Shown here piece after piece: positions 1 to 10,214 of a stretch of 26,084 bases of DNA; positions within the stretch are counted from its first letter, which is position 1; the number at the start of each line of letters is the position of its first letter. Origin of the DNA: Elysia marginata (taxonomy: Eukaryota; Mollusca; Gastropoda; Plakobranchidae); contig BMAT01005742.1 of the NCBI GenBank assembly GCA_019649035.1, forward strand, positions 57,154-83,237, given 5' to 3'. A model generated the notes under the pieces. The model saw nothing but the letters and a program-made list of their open reading frames with translations, made no database searches and was not told the origin of the DNA. The position numbers were made by a program, and so were the translations under genes.

Positions 1-285
1 AGAGAGAGAGGCGGGGAAGAGTAGATTTGGTAGTTCAAGCGCTTTAGGCCTAGCGGGGTATGGGAGTTCTACTGGGGCTGGCGCGGACCTCCATTTTGTT
101 TCATGGCGGCCTCACCGGAAGTCCCATCTAGCTAACTATAGTATATCACTGATCCTAACTAATCCTCCACCCAGAACACACTGACAGTCAGACAGCCTCG
201 TGCTAGGGACTGCTAGTGGCTAATTGGTATTTGTGACGAAGTGAGAGAGAGAGAGAGAGAGAGAGAGTGAGAGAGAGAGAGAGAG
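1..285. repeat. (GA)n microsatellite blocks with unremarkable spacer
   Basis: The window opens with a short AG run (1-10). A longer, slightly interrupted GA tract occupies 241-285. The sequence between is more GC-rich than the rest of the window but has no recognisable coding or RNA signal. It lies downstream of exon 5 of the M13 peptidase gene, so it is probably intronic. Confidence 0.9.
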
Positions 286-446
286 TCATAAAGTTACAAG
301 AACCAGTACTGAGCTGTTTTCATGATCTATACCCCTTTTCTTTCTCTGTATACTTCCCTCATTAGACCTAGTCTTGAGTATAGAACTGTATTTGATGCTC
401 TCTGTTTAAGAGACAACACGTATGTATTGAAAATGTTTAGACACGA

Positions 447-697
447 TTGATTGATTGAAGGGTATTTATACAAGCCCAATTCCACTTCAAAGGTGCTCTC
501 AGGGCTTGGGTCCCAATGACATTGTACGGGCTGCCACCCAGAGACTAGCGGGGATACCATGACTTAGCCTCAGCCGGTCACATTATACTGACACCGACCC
601 AACCAGTAGGGGCCCGGACTGTGCTCGGCTGTGTTTCGAACCCGCGACCTCTTGGCCACGGAGCGAAGCCACTACCAACTGAGCTATCTAGGTCCGC
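447..697 (-). mobile_element. tRNA-derived SINE with conserved central domain and target-site duplication
   Basis: Read on the minus strand, the element starts near 697 with a tRNA-like head. An A box (TAGCTCAGTTGG, about 677-688) and a B box (GGTTCGAAAC, about 635-644) form an internal RNA polymerase III promoter. A central stretch at about 571-599 (GGTGTCAGTATAATGTGAC) is nearly identical to one in the SINE at 25.8-26.05 kb. The 3' end is a TTGA/TCAA tetranucleotide tail (447-458). The copy is flanked by a 12-bp direct repeat with one mismatch, gttYagacacga at 435-446 and 698-709, as expected of a target-site duplication made by LINE machinery. It is a SINE rather than a tRNA gene because of its long non-tRNA body and tail. 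Confidence 0.85.
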
Positions 698-954
698 GTT
701 CAGACACGAGCAATTAAGCTTATTATAGGAATTTCAGAAATGTTCTATTCGGATAGTTAAAAATTTGGCAGTTGCCGAGTCTCATGTATGGAAAAATGCG
801 AAGCGATTGAATTCACTTGTATAAAATTATTCACAAGCTTTAAAACCATCAGATTTTTTACGTAATCCTACGTTACCTCTACCAGAGGAGGCGAACAATC
901 TTTAGTGCAAAATAAAATTAGACATCATTAGTTTATTCAGAGAACTTAAAAATT

Positions 955-1165
955 TTGGAATGACTTGCAATATGAGACTAAGAATGCTTCGACCTTAAAT
1001 ATGTTTAAAAATCATATTGATCGTAAATTGATGTCTTTTGAATATGATTTTGACTAATTTTTGTGTCTATGATTTTTTTTGGCGGGTTTGTTTGTGGCTC
1101 TTTTAGGGCAATAATTCCATCCGGCCTTCTTAACGATATGATATGACATGCGTGATATGATACAA
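955..1165 (+). mobile_element. Decayed LINE 3' end (end of reverse transcriptase ORF plus tail)
   Basis: Plus-strand translation around 975-1057 gives a stretch with TKNASTLNMFKNHIDRKL and then a stop. This resembles the extreme C-terminus of Jockey/CR1-type reverse transcriptases, where an 'N-A-x-(T/S)-x-N-x-F-K-N-x-(L/I)-D' pattern precedes the stop. It is followed by a short 3' UTR and an ATGAT-rich tail (1134-1165) like a LINE terminal repeat. Sequence 710-955 may be more of the same element but is too decayed to read. It lies antisense to the M13 gene, just downstream of exon 5. The match is short, so confidence is limited. Confidence 0.4.
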
Positions 1166-1186
1166 ACAGAATATGTAAACAATTAC

Positions 1187-1395
1187 CAAAATCGCATGTT
1201 GATCCACGGTCGATTCATAATCTTTGCTAACAAGGACCTGAAACAGAGCCGAATATTCCATTCCTGCATATCGCTGACTTAGATCGGCGATACTAAAATT
1301 CTCTGTAGCTTGCCACAATTTTCCTTTTAAGGTAGGCCATTCTTTAGCTTTGTCCTTGTTTCGAAAATGCTTGAAGCCCAGGTGTTCCATTTGAC
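1187..1395 (-). CDS. M13 metallopeptidase, coding exon 5 (last one in window)
   Basis: This exon encodes residues 137 (split codon, Gly) to 206. The acceptor is the 'atgcaag' before 1395, behind a T-rich tract. The donor is GTAATT at 1186-1181, and the exon ends in phase 0 after Ile-Leu. The peptide contains GQMEHLGFKHF, which follows the KSCVDSA of the previous exon just as 'CxDxxxxxxLGLKPL' runs on in neprilysins. Then come EWPTLKGKLW (Trp156-Pro157, matching the family's GGWP segment but lacking its two glycines) and an amphipathic stretch ending YSALFQVLVSKDYEST, matching the family's 'xxLFxxxVxxDxxNS' strand. An N-glycosylation sequon (NFS) is at residue 169. The next exon should begin near the family's LDQPxLGLP motif. 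It is not visible in 1-1186, so the gene continues off the left end. Confidence 0.85.
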
Positions 1396-1940
1396 CTTGC
1401 ATAAAATTGTAAAAGTGTCACATTTACATCTTGTTATAAAAGCATTGAACAAGGGCAAAAAAGCAGTACTAAAATTTTGAGCTCCATCTTATAACTTGTT
1501 TTTTTAAAAATTATTTGTACCTTAGAATTAATGTGTCGTAATTTTTTTTAATGCTGCAGTCCAAATTTATCGACCATTTTTTTTCAAATAGCCCTTTCCA
1601 TAGACGACACACAGTCTATATTTTGCATAGGTATTGTACTAATTTGTCTAATCAGGAGTCATAGTGTTTAAACCCCTTCGATCAGCATTTTCAGATTTGT
1701 TTTCCAAACGTTTATAAAATATGACCCTTTTCTGTTTTATTCCCATAGAAGTTTTATCTTCTTTACTGTTTTGATTCTAATTCTCTTTCCACAGAAATGC
1801 AGTTCATCGAATAGCAAAATTTACATATAAATAATGTTTCCTAAAGCTGTTATCACAATATGTTTGAGTATTCATTTCTACTACATTTCATTGCAGCCAC
1901 CCTTGCTCTCCTTTCTATTCCAATTTGCACAAAAAGGTTG
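1396..1940. other. Intron 4 segment, nothing recognised
   Basis: AT-rich sequence upstream of exon 5 in gene orientation. I see no coding pattern, tRNA-like box pair or tandem repeat. Short open frames near 1834-2022 are chance or belong to the LINE that starts at about 1941. Confidence 0.5.
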
Positions 1941-2890
1941 TTATTTTAATGAAGTCACACGCCTTGATCGAACGCTTTGTTATGTGGTGCGAGGACAACT
2001 TTCTCAAACTGAACACTTCTAAAACAAAAGAACTAATAATCGATTTTAGGAGAAAAAAAGTGATCTTCAAGCTATTTCCATGAAAAATGAATGTATCCAG
2101 CAAGTTCTAAGTTACCAATATTTAGGAGTAGTTATTGATAACAAGTTGGAATGGAGTCCTCACCTGAAAATACTTCATAAGAAATCAACCTAAAGGCTTT
2201 ACTTTATGAGAAAATTTGTGCACTCTGTTTTATAGATCTGTGATGGAAAGTATTATTATGTTTTGCATCGTTGTCTGGGCCAGAAACGCCAACAAGTGTG
2301 ACGTACATCAAATTGACAGTTTAATAAGAAAAACTCGCAATTATATACTGATGAAATCAAATGTGTAAACACTCTTTTTGATATATTTTGTACTAAAAAA
2401 AGCTGAAAAATATCTTGAAGGACAATAGCCATCCCTCGTTTGACAGATACACCTTTTCAATACGCAGCCATCATCTTTTGTCAATCACTACAAAAACTGA
2501 AAGACGAAGGAAGTCATTTGTGCCATATTCAATAAGAACGTTTAATTTAACATATAAAAGATAAAGCCAAATAAGTCGGTTTGCGTATACAAGTAAATAT
2601 AGGTTAATCCTGTTTACAAATCTTTTATGTATATATATCTGGAAAGGAATTTTTAGACGAGATAATTGTTTTATATATCTTGTGTTATTTATATTATTGG
2701 AATTTTTAAGTCGGATGATGCACCTTCTGAATGTGAAATATATTTGGTTTTTTATTCTTAAAAACTCATATTTATGTTTTTTAGTTGGTCGAATTTGCAT
2801 TTTTATAATTTATTTATAAAACTCTATATCAATATATATTTTTGAGCATACGCCTGTAACCAAATTTCCTGAAAAGGATGAATAAAGAAA
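1941..2890 (+). mobile_element. Rex1-like LINE, degenerate reverse transcriptase C-terminus and 3' UTR
   Basis: Translating across several frameshifts and stops gives, in order: CEDNFLKLNTSKTKELIIDF (about 1994-2053, after a frameshift), YLGVVIDNKLEWSPHLK (about 2117-2170), a piece with LYRSVMESIIMFCIVVWA (2220-2280), KKAEKYLEG (about 2397-2420) and RRKSFVPYSIRTFNLT (2504-2552). This is the usual order in the thumb and C-terminus of Rex1/CR1-group LINE reverse transcriptases. The 3' end carries a small inverted pair, TTTCCTGAAAAGGA (2865-2878), directly before an AATAAAG signal. This resembles the 3' terminus I know from Rex1 elements. The polymerase core is missing (5' truncation) and stops such as TAA at about 2191 break the frame. 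It is dead and antisense to the host gene. Confidence 0.75.
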
Positions 2891-2909
2891 TATTATTATA
2901 ATTATTATA

Positions 2910-2962
<53 letters not shown>

Positions 2963-2971
2963 CATTATTAT
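2891..2971. repeat. (ATT)n microsatellite, terminal repeat of the Rex1-like LINE
   Basis: About 80 bp of nearly pure ATT units starts immediately after the AATAAAG of the LINE 3' end. The abutment suggests that the repeat grew from the element's own microsatellite-like tail rather than arising independently. Confidence 0.9.
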
Positions 2972-3862
2972 AACTATAATTATATGAAGAATGCAATTCC
3001 ATAAAAAAGTCGTTTAAATAAAAAAAAACCTGTATTGATATGCAACGTTTGAATTTGGTTCAACTCTCTGGCCGCCGTTGTGCAGACCGAAGATATTATG
3101 AAAAGTAATCTCTAACTTGACATTTCATTGATACAGAGTTGAGATCAAATGTGACTTGACTAGTTCACCGCAGCAGCTTGGGTAATACAGTTGTGGTCAA
3201 CTTGCACAGTTTTTATCGAGTCTAGTCTTGAAACTATTTAGATTTAATCCAGTAGCCACAAAATCTGGATATTCGTTTCATGTTGATGTGACCCTCTCAG
3301 GGAAAAAAATAATATGGCGAATTTCTAGGCGAGTGTGGTGCTTTTTCAGCTTCCTGCTTATCTCCCTAGTGTCTCATCCAAAATGGGTTTCTAAAACTGG
3401 CTTGCTAGTTTTATAGAGACCTGAGAGGTATTTATGTAGGTCGATTATATCCTATCGTCTTCTCCTAGATCCTGTGCTTTAAGACTGGTAGCTTCAAAAT
3501 CTCAAGCCTCCTTGGATAAGGTTAGTCCTTTACCTTACTGATGAGTGTTGTGGCATGCTTTGGGTGTTTTTCCCTTCCTGTTATAATGCATTTTAGGATG
3601 AACGTCATACTGGGTTCCCATATTCCATTCATCCACAAGGCTCACTAGAACCTAAAATGTTAGACAAAGGAGGCACCTGTCAGAAGATCAAGGGAGCGTC
3701 TGACGATTTGTGATCAGCTTTTGCTGTAGTTTCATGTACGTGATTTTTATACTTTAGTTTGTTATCAATAATGACACCCATACCCTTTTCAATTTCAATA
3801 GGTGCTTGTCCGTTCCTTCAACTGTACCAATAAAATACATATTATGCTCGTCTGTTGTATGT

Positions 3863-4172
3863 GGCGCCGTGGTCTAGTGGCTCTCGGACCGAGAGGTCTG
3901 AGGTTCGAGTCCTGCTTTCGGCAGGTCGACGTTTAGTCCTTAAGGAAGGCTATTTACACACATTTCTTCGCCGCACTCATGCGTTAAAGGAGTACCCGTC
4001 CATAGGCAGTGAAAGATCTTGTCAGTGCGCTAGAGTAATGCGCTTTATTTGATGCTCCCCTATGAATTCAGAAGGTGATTTAGTTGGCATTGCCTTGTCG
4101 GGGGACCCATATAAAGTGCTCAGAGCACATTAGTCGATTAGGCGCTATACAAAAACGCTCTTTACTTTTTTA
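3863..4172 (+). mobile_element. Full-length-looking tRNA-derived SINE inserted in the LINE
   Basis: A tRNA-like head has an A box (TGGTCTAGTGG, 3870-3880) and a B box (GGTTCGAGTCC, 3902-3912), followed by a body of about 250 bp ending in GGCGCTATACAAAAACGCTC and a T-rich tail. The body is shared with the minus-strand copy at 19862-20092: AGGCTATTTACACA, GCAGTGAAAGATCTT and the GGCGCTAT...ACGCTC end all occur in the same order. This makes it a dispersed family rather than a tRNA gene. It splits the reverse transcriptase of the surrounding minus-strand LINE at the point between its 'AIG' and 'YFIG' segments, so it inserted after the LINE. I see no long target-site duplication; at best a short ACAT is shared. 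Confidence 0.85.
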
Positions 4173-4312
4173 CTTCATGTCCCAATCGCATAAAACTGCA
4201 CTGGATTAATTCTAAAAGCCATTTGTTCCATTATTCTGGCAAGTAGTTAAGATCTTCTTGCAAGGAGTCTTTATTCACATCCTGGATACTGTTTGCAAAT
4301 AACTTCGTAACA

Positions 4313-5014
4313 TAATAAAATTGTGTACTTTCGTATAAACTCTCAGCTGTAAGATATTAGTGTAACAATGCCGCCCCAGACTTGATCTTCTAGAGACAAT
4401 GATTCTGACCAATATCTTAAAAATGTCACGTGGGTTTTGGGGTCACTATTCACCAACGTCTTCGGCATTCCCACCATCCCATGTTTGATTTTATGTTACG
4501 CGAGTGCCAATATGTTTGGGCAAGTACAGCATTCGATTACTTAGTAAAATAGTAATGTCGGATTTTATTTGGGGTGCTGTTTGGGTTAGATACTATGTAA
4601 ATAATTTCACTTGAATTTTCCTATCTCCTAGGGCTAGACTGAAGATTTTGTGTACGGACATGTATAAATGTATCAAGATCTAGTCTTTTTGCATGTAAAA
4701 GAAATACTCAAATTAATTATATCTATCACGGCTATAAAGTACACTGGAAGTAATCATTTTGGGATGGCAAATTTGAAAGGCAACGTTACAGTCATTCTGT
4801 TCTTAACTAGATCTACCGAATGATGTACGAAAGCCAGTCAACACCAATACACCCAGTCCCACTACAAAGGCAAAACTGGAGAAAAAATTCTGGCCCTAAA
4901 AGTATCGAGAGAGGTGGGGATTTCATAAAACGCTATGAAAAGCTGACCCAGTATCGAGTCCAAGGATGGAAATTTGGTTGGTGCCTTACTTTTAGATCTA
5001 GTCTAACTAAGGCT
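4313..5014. other. Unidentified insertion inside the LINE reverse transcriptase
   Basis: LINE coding similarity stops at about 5014 (worn GVPQG segment) and resumes at 4312 (TKLFANSI). In intact reverse transcriptases these are only about 30-40 codons apart, so some 600 bp here is extra. No coding, tRNA-box or tandem-repeat signal is visible in it. The 66-residue plus-strand open frame at 4820-5020 has no recognisable similarity. Short imperfect inverted matches exist (GTTTTGGGGTCACT near 4434 against AGTGACCCCAAAC near 5019), which could hint at a MITE-like element. Confidence 0.4.
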
Positions 5015-6048
5015 GTATAAAGTGACCCCAAACAACGACCCAAACAGTACCTCATATGAAATGCACCATAAGGCGGTTTGTTGACCCCAAGAGTCACGTT
5101 ACTAAGTTAATTACGGGTAGAAAAAGGCCAGAACCATTGTCCGTTGACAGCAAGTCTGTGGTTGAAAGTGACACGTTTGGTGCGGTTACTTAAGAACTTT
5201 TTAATTCACTTGTGGACTTTTCCATGGTTTTTATGCGTTTCCATTTTAAGGTTAAGCCTCATTTGAGGGACTTGGTTAAAGGTTTATGGAAATCCATGTA
5301 CAGTGTCTACTGATCCACACTGGACCAACATCTCAGTCGACCAAATCAAATTATCCAGCAGTTGCATTATGCGAGAACCACCAGGTGTAAACTAATGCTA
5401 CCAATTTCAAACGAGAGTGTTTCTTTTAGGATGGTTCATACTTCTTCACCAAATCAGGATTCCCATGGTTCTACATATAACGATGTTAAGACTATCAGAC
5501 TTGTTTGGATATGGTCGATTTCCCATCTTAAAAATTGGTGTGATACTCGCCTGGGATTTAACCTGAGACACAGACTTCTGAAACTAATTCAGTATGTTGT
5601 TAAGCCCTGCAGTTTTACCCGTTTTAGAACCTTTCAGTCGTTTTTTGTATGTTATTGGGTAATGTCACACTCTTCTAATATTGTATTTTCATGAAACTGT
5701 GGTGGTTTAGGGAGATGTCCTTCTGGCTCACATGTAAAAACGCTTTGGAGGAAATCATTTATAACCACTTCTTTCTCTTTGTAAGCATTTGCTTTATAAC
5801 CATCACCTCTCTGGAAGCCTTCTACCCCAGTACTGGAACTAGTTTTTGCTTTGACAAAGGGTCAAAAAGGTTAAGATTTCCTACAGCTTGTTTTGCCACT
5901 TTATCTTCTAGTCTTTTTGTTTTTGCTTTTCCACATTTCCTCATTGCTTTGTTACTCATCTTTTTATCGGCCTGATAATCTTAGTCGTGTTTTGAGCCAT
6001 TTCTGATAAAGTTTGTGATCACTCTGGACTGTAAGTTGCATCACATAT

Positions 6049-6168
6049 GCCGCAGACAACATCGTTCAAAAGGAACAAACAGGTTTCAGAAAAGAAAGGT
6101 CATGCATTGATCACATCTTCACCTTGCGACAGATGATAATCAAGTGTCGTCTTCGGTCTGAAGGCTGA
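6049..6168 (+). mobile_element. Reverse transcriptase scrap (plus strand)
   Basis: A 39-codon open stretch ends at a TGA (6166-6168). It reads DNIVQKEQTGFRKERSCIDH and continues IFTLRQMIIKC. This is the 'EQxGFRxGRSCxDxIxTLR' motif of RTE-type and related LINE reverse transcriptases. Only this one motif block survives. It is in opposite orientation to the LINEs on both sides and separates them, so it comes from a third element. Confidence 0.65.
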
Positions 6169-6171
6169 CAA

Positions 6172-8112
6172 CCATGTCCCTGCATTATTCTCTGTTCTCG
6201 ACATTCCGTTTCGTATCTCCATAGCTTGTCGACCCTGACCATTCCTTTACATTGTTCATCCAGTTCCTTCTTGGCCTTCCTTGTCCTCTCTTCCCTTCGG
6301 TTTTCCCCTCTAGGGATAGTTGTAGCAAAGGTCCCGAGCTGCCTCTCATGATGTGTCCAGCATACCTAAGTTTCTGCTTCATAAGTTGTTGCAACATTAT
6401 TTCACCGACATCAGCGATCTGTATAATTTCTTTGTTGGTTTTCTTTTCTGCCCATAGACTTTAAGAATGCTTCTGTAGCACCACATTTCGAACGTCTGTA
6501 TCTTCTTTTGAACCGTCTTGGAATAGGTTCATGCTTCCCAACTATAGTTGAAGACCGAGAATACATAGCACGCAAGGATTCTTTTCTTAGTAATGAGACC
6601 AACGTTCCTTCGTAGCAGCTCCTTGTACTCCCAAAACGTTTGCCTTGTCTTTTCACTCCGTATTTGTACCTCTGTTAGAGTGGCAACATCCTCCGTGATC
6701 ATGTGTCCAGGCTATGAATATTTCGAGACCTGCTCGAGTACTGCGTTTCCCACTGTTATTGTAGGCGTCTTTGTGTCCCTTCTAGTGTGCATCGTCTTGG
6801 TTTTCTTTGCGTTAATCTCCATGCCATACTCTTTGCATTTGTCAACGATGCAATCCAACATAGCCTGAAGTTGTTCTTCTGACTCTGCCACGATGACAAT
6901 GTCATTGGCATATCGGATGTTGTTGATGTTGACACCGTTGATTATTATGCCGCTCTTTTCGGAAATTCCCTCTTGCAGAAGATATTCTTTGTACAGATTG
7001 AACAGTGAAGGAGAAACAATACATCCCTGTTTCACCCCACATTAAATCATGATAATCTTCTGTTGTCCCTGATATTAGTTTTACTTTCGCCGATTGGTTC
7101 CAGTAAATCTCGCATACCAGTTGTCTTTCATGACTCGGGATCCGCGCCTTGGCCAAGACTTCTATTAGTTTCTCATGGTTGACTCTGTCAAAAACTTTGG
7201 CATAGTCGATAAAACAGAGATTAAGGTCCTTCTGGCAGTCCATCATCCTTTCAAAAGTGTTCCTTAGTAAAAAGATACCATCTCTTGTACCCTTTCCTTT
7301 CCTGAAACCAAGTTGGGTATCATCGAGGTTTTTGTCAATTATAGGATTGATGCGGTTCATGATCACCCTTAATAGGATTTTCAACGCTCGTGAAATTAGA
7401 CTTATGGTACGCTGGTCAAAGCAGTTTGTCGCCTTGTTAGCTTTCGGCAGAGCGACAAAGGCACCAGATATAAAGTCTTTTGGAATTAATCCCGTCTTGT
7501 ATTTGTCATTGGTCAATGTGGTGATTTCCTCTTTTCCAGATGTTCCCAGAGCTTGAAGTACTTCTGCTGGTATTTCGTCTTCACCGGGTGATTTGTTTCT
7601 AGCAAGGTCCGAGATTGATTTTTACTACTTCTGATGTCGTAGTTTCAATTAAGTTGTCGCTGACATCGATCGATGGTTTTTCGGGTCTTTCGTCATTAAA
7701 AAAGTCCTCGCCTATGTATTCCGTCCATCAGTTGAGGATATCAGCGTCATCCTGGAGCAGTTTTCCATCTTTATGTTTGATGCAAAGATTAACTTTTCCG
7801 CTCGGACTTTTCAATTCTTTATTTTTTTATATTTTTGTTGCTGTGACAATTGTCATAGATTTCTATTTCACTGCATTTTCTATCATAATAATCCTACTTT
7901 GCTTTCCTACGCTCTCTTTGCATATTGAGGCACATTTCTCTGTATTGCTCATGTGTCATAAGATCTTTCTTCTCTCTTCCATCATGTGGAGAATTTCTGT
8001 TGTCATCCAATGTTTTTTAACTTGGTATTTCTTTTTTCCAACCGTTTCCTTCGTTGTTTCCTTGATTGTGGTTTTGATGTTATTCCACCGCTGTTCTGGA
8101 TCCATGTGTTCA
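6172..8112 (-). mobile_element. RTE-like non-LTR retrotransposon, reverse transcriptase pseudogene
   Basis: Read on the minus strand from about 8112, a linker comes first (WMTTEILHMMEERRKIL; LLQDDADILN then WTEYIGEDFF). RT follows: KSPGEDEIPAEVLQALG (about 7550-7600), FISGAFVALPKANKA, QLGFRKGKGTRDGIFLLRNT (about 7255-7315), LCFIDYAKVFDRVNHEKL (about 7160-7215), then after a frameshift near 7040 KQGCIVSPSLFNLYKEYLLQ, and RYANDIVIVAESEEQLQ (6870-6917). The C-terminal region keeps FEMWCYRSILKVYG and LRYAGHIMRG with GKRGQGRPRRNWMNNVKEW (about 6220-6390). The endonuclease domain is missing (5' truncation). The catalytic YADD box reads YAND (Asn codon at 6904-6906), which with the frameshifts and stops marks an inactive copy. 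Clade assignment as RTE-like comes from motif style only. Confidence 0.8.
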
Positions 8113-8787
8113 ACTCGTCAGATACCAGAACAAATAAATGAACAGAAAAGCCCTCTGTTTGGTTTTTTTTATTATGAAAAGCAAACCAAAAACAGAAGCG
8201 AGACCGCTAGAATAAGTGCAGGGGTTTATATATCCGGGCAGTAAGATCACAGCAGAATGATGGTCAATTCACGGAGTAGGTTAAATCAAGAGCAAGCAAG
8301 ACCTAAGCCCCTGCCCTTCTCGGGCCGATTTGGAAAACCTCTAATACAAGCACCTACACCAAAATAAAAATATTCTGCAGTAATGTTTTCTCTGTCCTTT
8401 TGTATGGAGCCGAGTGCCGGAAAGTCTTTAGAATAGAGACTGGACGTCTCCCAGAAGAAAAGCTCAAGACGAATCAAATTAACTTGCTTATGAACTCCTC
8501 AGTAATCGGTCTGAACTAGTTTAAATTGTCTGTAGACATTTATATATTATATAAATTTCACCTGAAATGTATTCCATGTCCCAAAAAAGGTTAAAAAGCA
8601 GTTTTTTGTATCTTAATAAATTGCAATGCGAATTTCCTTTGAAAAAAAAATCATAGGTTTGAATTTTACGTTGATTTCTTATTGATAAGCCTTCCGTTAT
8701 TAGACTTGAAAACTGTGTAGTTAAGATAGTTGTAAACGCTTTGCTTTTAATGAAAAAAATCTTAGAACAGACAAAGCTTGAACTCAC
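8113..8787. other. Intron 4 segment, nothing firmly recognised
   Basis: A somewhat GC-richer stretch (about 8140-8520) holds open frames on both strands, but none matches a family I know and none fits the reading of the M13 gene. It may be part of an unidentified dispersed repeat. The 8521-8787 part is AT-rich intron next to the exon 4 donor. Confidence 0.4.
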
Positions 8788-8874
8788 CTGCACTGTCCAC
8801 GCATGACTTCAAGAAGATCTTGGGTAACTTTTGGAAGGGACGATCTGTTGGTTTTATTTCTTCTAAAAGAACCT
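8788..8874 (-). CDS. M13 metallopeptidase, coding exon 4
   Basis: This 87-nt exon has a strong acceptor (cttttttcag before 8874) and donor (GTGAGT, 8787-8782). It encodes residues 108 (split Glu) to 136 plus the first base of codon 137. The peptide VLLEEIKPTDRPFQKLPKIF is followed by LKSCVDSA. This matches the family segment in which 'LkxvLxe...' is followed by a helix and an invariant cysteine in '(R/K)SCxDxxA'; Cys132 corresponds to that cysteine. Both ends are phase 1 and the length is a multiple of three, so skipping it would keep the frame. I found it from splice sites and family pattern; the longest open frame on this strand (8521-8793) runs in from the intron and is misleading. Confidence 0.85.
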
Positions 8875-10214
8875 CTGAAAAAAGTAGTTTATATATCTTA
8901 AAGCCTCCAAGGTATTGAGTATACTTTACAGGCAAAGCATGCGGAAAACAAAATGCTTAAAACAAGGCCCAGAAACTACAAGATTTTACATCCAGGTCTT
9001 TATTTAGGTTCTCTGGGTGACTTTGAAATTTTGCAACGGAAAGTTTAAGTCGCACTGAAACTAAACCTGGACGTTCTAGTTGAAACCTAGACTTTGCCAA
9101 AGCCACCAGCACAAGAATCAAACGACGTCATTCAAAAAAGAAAAACTTCATTCAATGTCTCCTTCTACTCACCACTTAATGCCTGAAACATGATGTTACC
9201 CACCAATATTATCTAACCTTTGAACTTTTTGGCATCTGTTATAGTATAATATCAGGAGAAACTGTTTGTCGAGCCTTTTAGCGCGATTTTTATCTTAATA
9301 CCCTACAGCAGTGATCATCAAAGAAGCTAGATGGGCTGAGGCAATGAAAGCGACTACAGCTTCGTCCCACTTCAATGCGCAGGCTCGGATAGCAAAATGC
9401 ATCTTCCTGCCTGCGCAACTTTAATTCCGGAAGCGGAGATGAAGGCACTTAGGACACAGAGAAATCACAAGTTGAATCCATTGGAAAGCGCGCCCCAGCC
9501 TGTTGCATTCTTTTAACAAACATTATGATGTTGCGTCCTTTTTATTTCTTCATTGATTTGATTTGTGATTTAAAAAGTAACCTTTTCAATTTAGTAATCT
9601 AACACATTTAAATTCATTTCTTTTGGAAGTAAGTCGCACATCTAGTTTTTCAACGTGTGCATTATGCTTAGAGTTCAAACACTTCTTGCTCGTGCCTAGA
9701 TCTAGAACTAGATATGGCGAGTGCACAGAACTAATGTAATACACGCATGTTATTGTTAAAAAAAATTCCATTCATTTTCCCATGACTGAACTTAAATTTT
9801 CGGTTAAATTTATTGCAATTGTTTTTATTTTCATAAAATTAGATCAATTTAGACAATGTCATAAGCCGGCAAGTACAATGGGAATTATGTTCATTGTACA
9901 ATCAAAATTAACTAATGTTATGGGCCTAGGCATAGTTATCTAGATTGAAACTAATCCATTTTTTATTCCATACTATAAGATACTAAAACGTTGTTTATTT
10001 TTTTTCTTTTTCTGTGGTATATTGTAAGGGTAGTTTCGCATTCAGGCATTATCTTGTTGTAGGTGATGTAGTATGCCTACATATACAAGTTTTTGCACAG
10101 GAGGAATCTTTTTTTAATATGTAATATTGGATATGCATAGCCGTAATGTAATCAATAAAATATTTAATATTCTTGAAAAATCATATTAAGCATCGTTATT
10201 TTATTTGATGCAGA
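8875..10214. other. Intron 3 segment, nothing recognised
   Basis: AT-rich sequence without coding similarity on either strand, tandem repeats or polymerase III boxes that I could find. Short open frames such as 9586-9771 (-) have no recognisable content. Confidence 0.5.

Larger units (their letters stand above)
3203..6040 (-). mobile_element. CR1/Jockey-like LINE, degenerate and interrupted
   Basis: Minus-strand translation in several frames recovers reverse transcriptase parts in correct order. Linker (about 5690-6040): KLYQKWLKTRLR, MSNKAMRKCGKAKTKRLED and NDFLQSVFTCEPEG. RT fingers/palm (about 5030-5640): TPIFKMGNRPYPN, then VICRTMG, then GGSRIMQLLDNL and VHGFP-TFNQVPQMRL (eroded form of 'YLDFxKAFDxVPH'), then a worn 'GVPQGxV'. 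Palm/thumb (4178-4312): TKLFANSIQDVNKDSLQEDL. Thumb/C-terminus (3203-3838): KGMGVIIDNKLKYKNHV, MEYGNPV and LNSFKTRLDKN. Stops and frameshifts are frequent, so it is inactive. Its reading is broken by a SINE (3863-4172) and by about 0.7 kb of unrelated sequence (4313-5014). It lies in sense orientation within intron 4 of the M13 gene. Confidence 0.75.

Noticed and set aside
3863..3935. A functional tRNA gene
   Set aside because: A and B boxes are present, but the sequence continues into a dispersed SINE body found again at 19.9 kb, so it is a SINE head.
5362..5975. Plus-strand open frames of 94-110 residues
   Set aside because: They are shadows of the minus-strand LINE reverse transcriptase and linker, which explains the region.
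6593..8244. Plus-strand open frames of up to 209 residues, rich in Ser, Phe and Leu
   Set aside because: They are antisense shadows of the RTE-like element; only the minus strand carries reverse transcriptase motifs.
8286..8477. Minus-strand open frame considered as the M13 exon following exon 4
   Set aside because: Its peptide has no M13 similarity. The exon at 1395-1187 continues the protein and matches the phase exactly.
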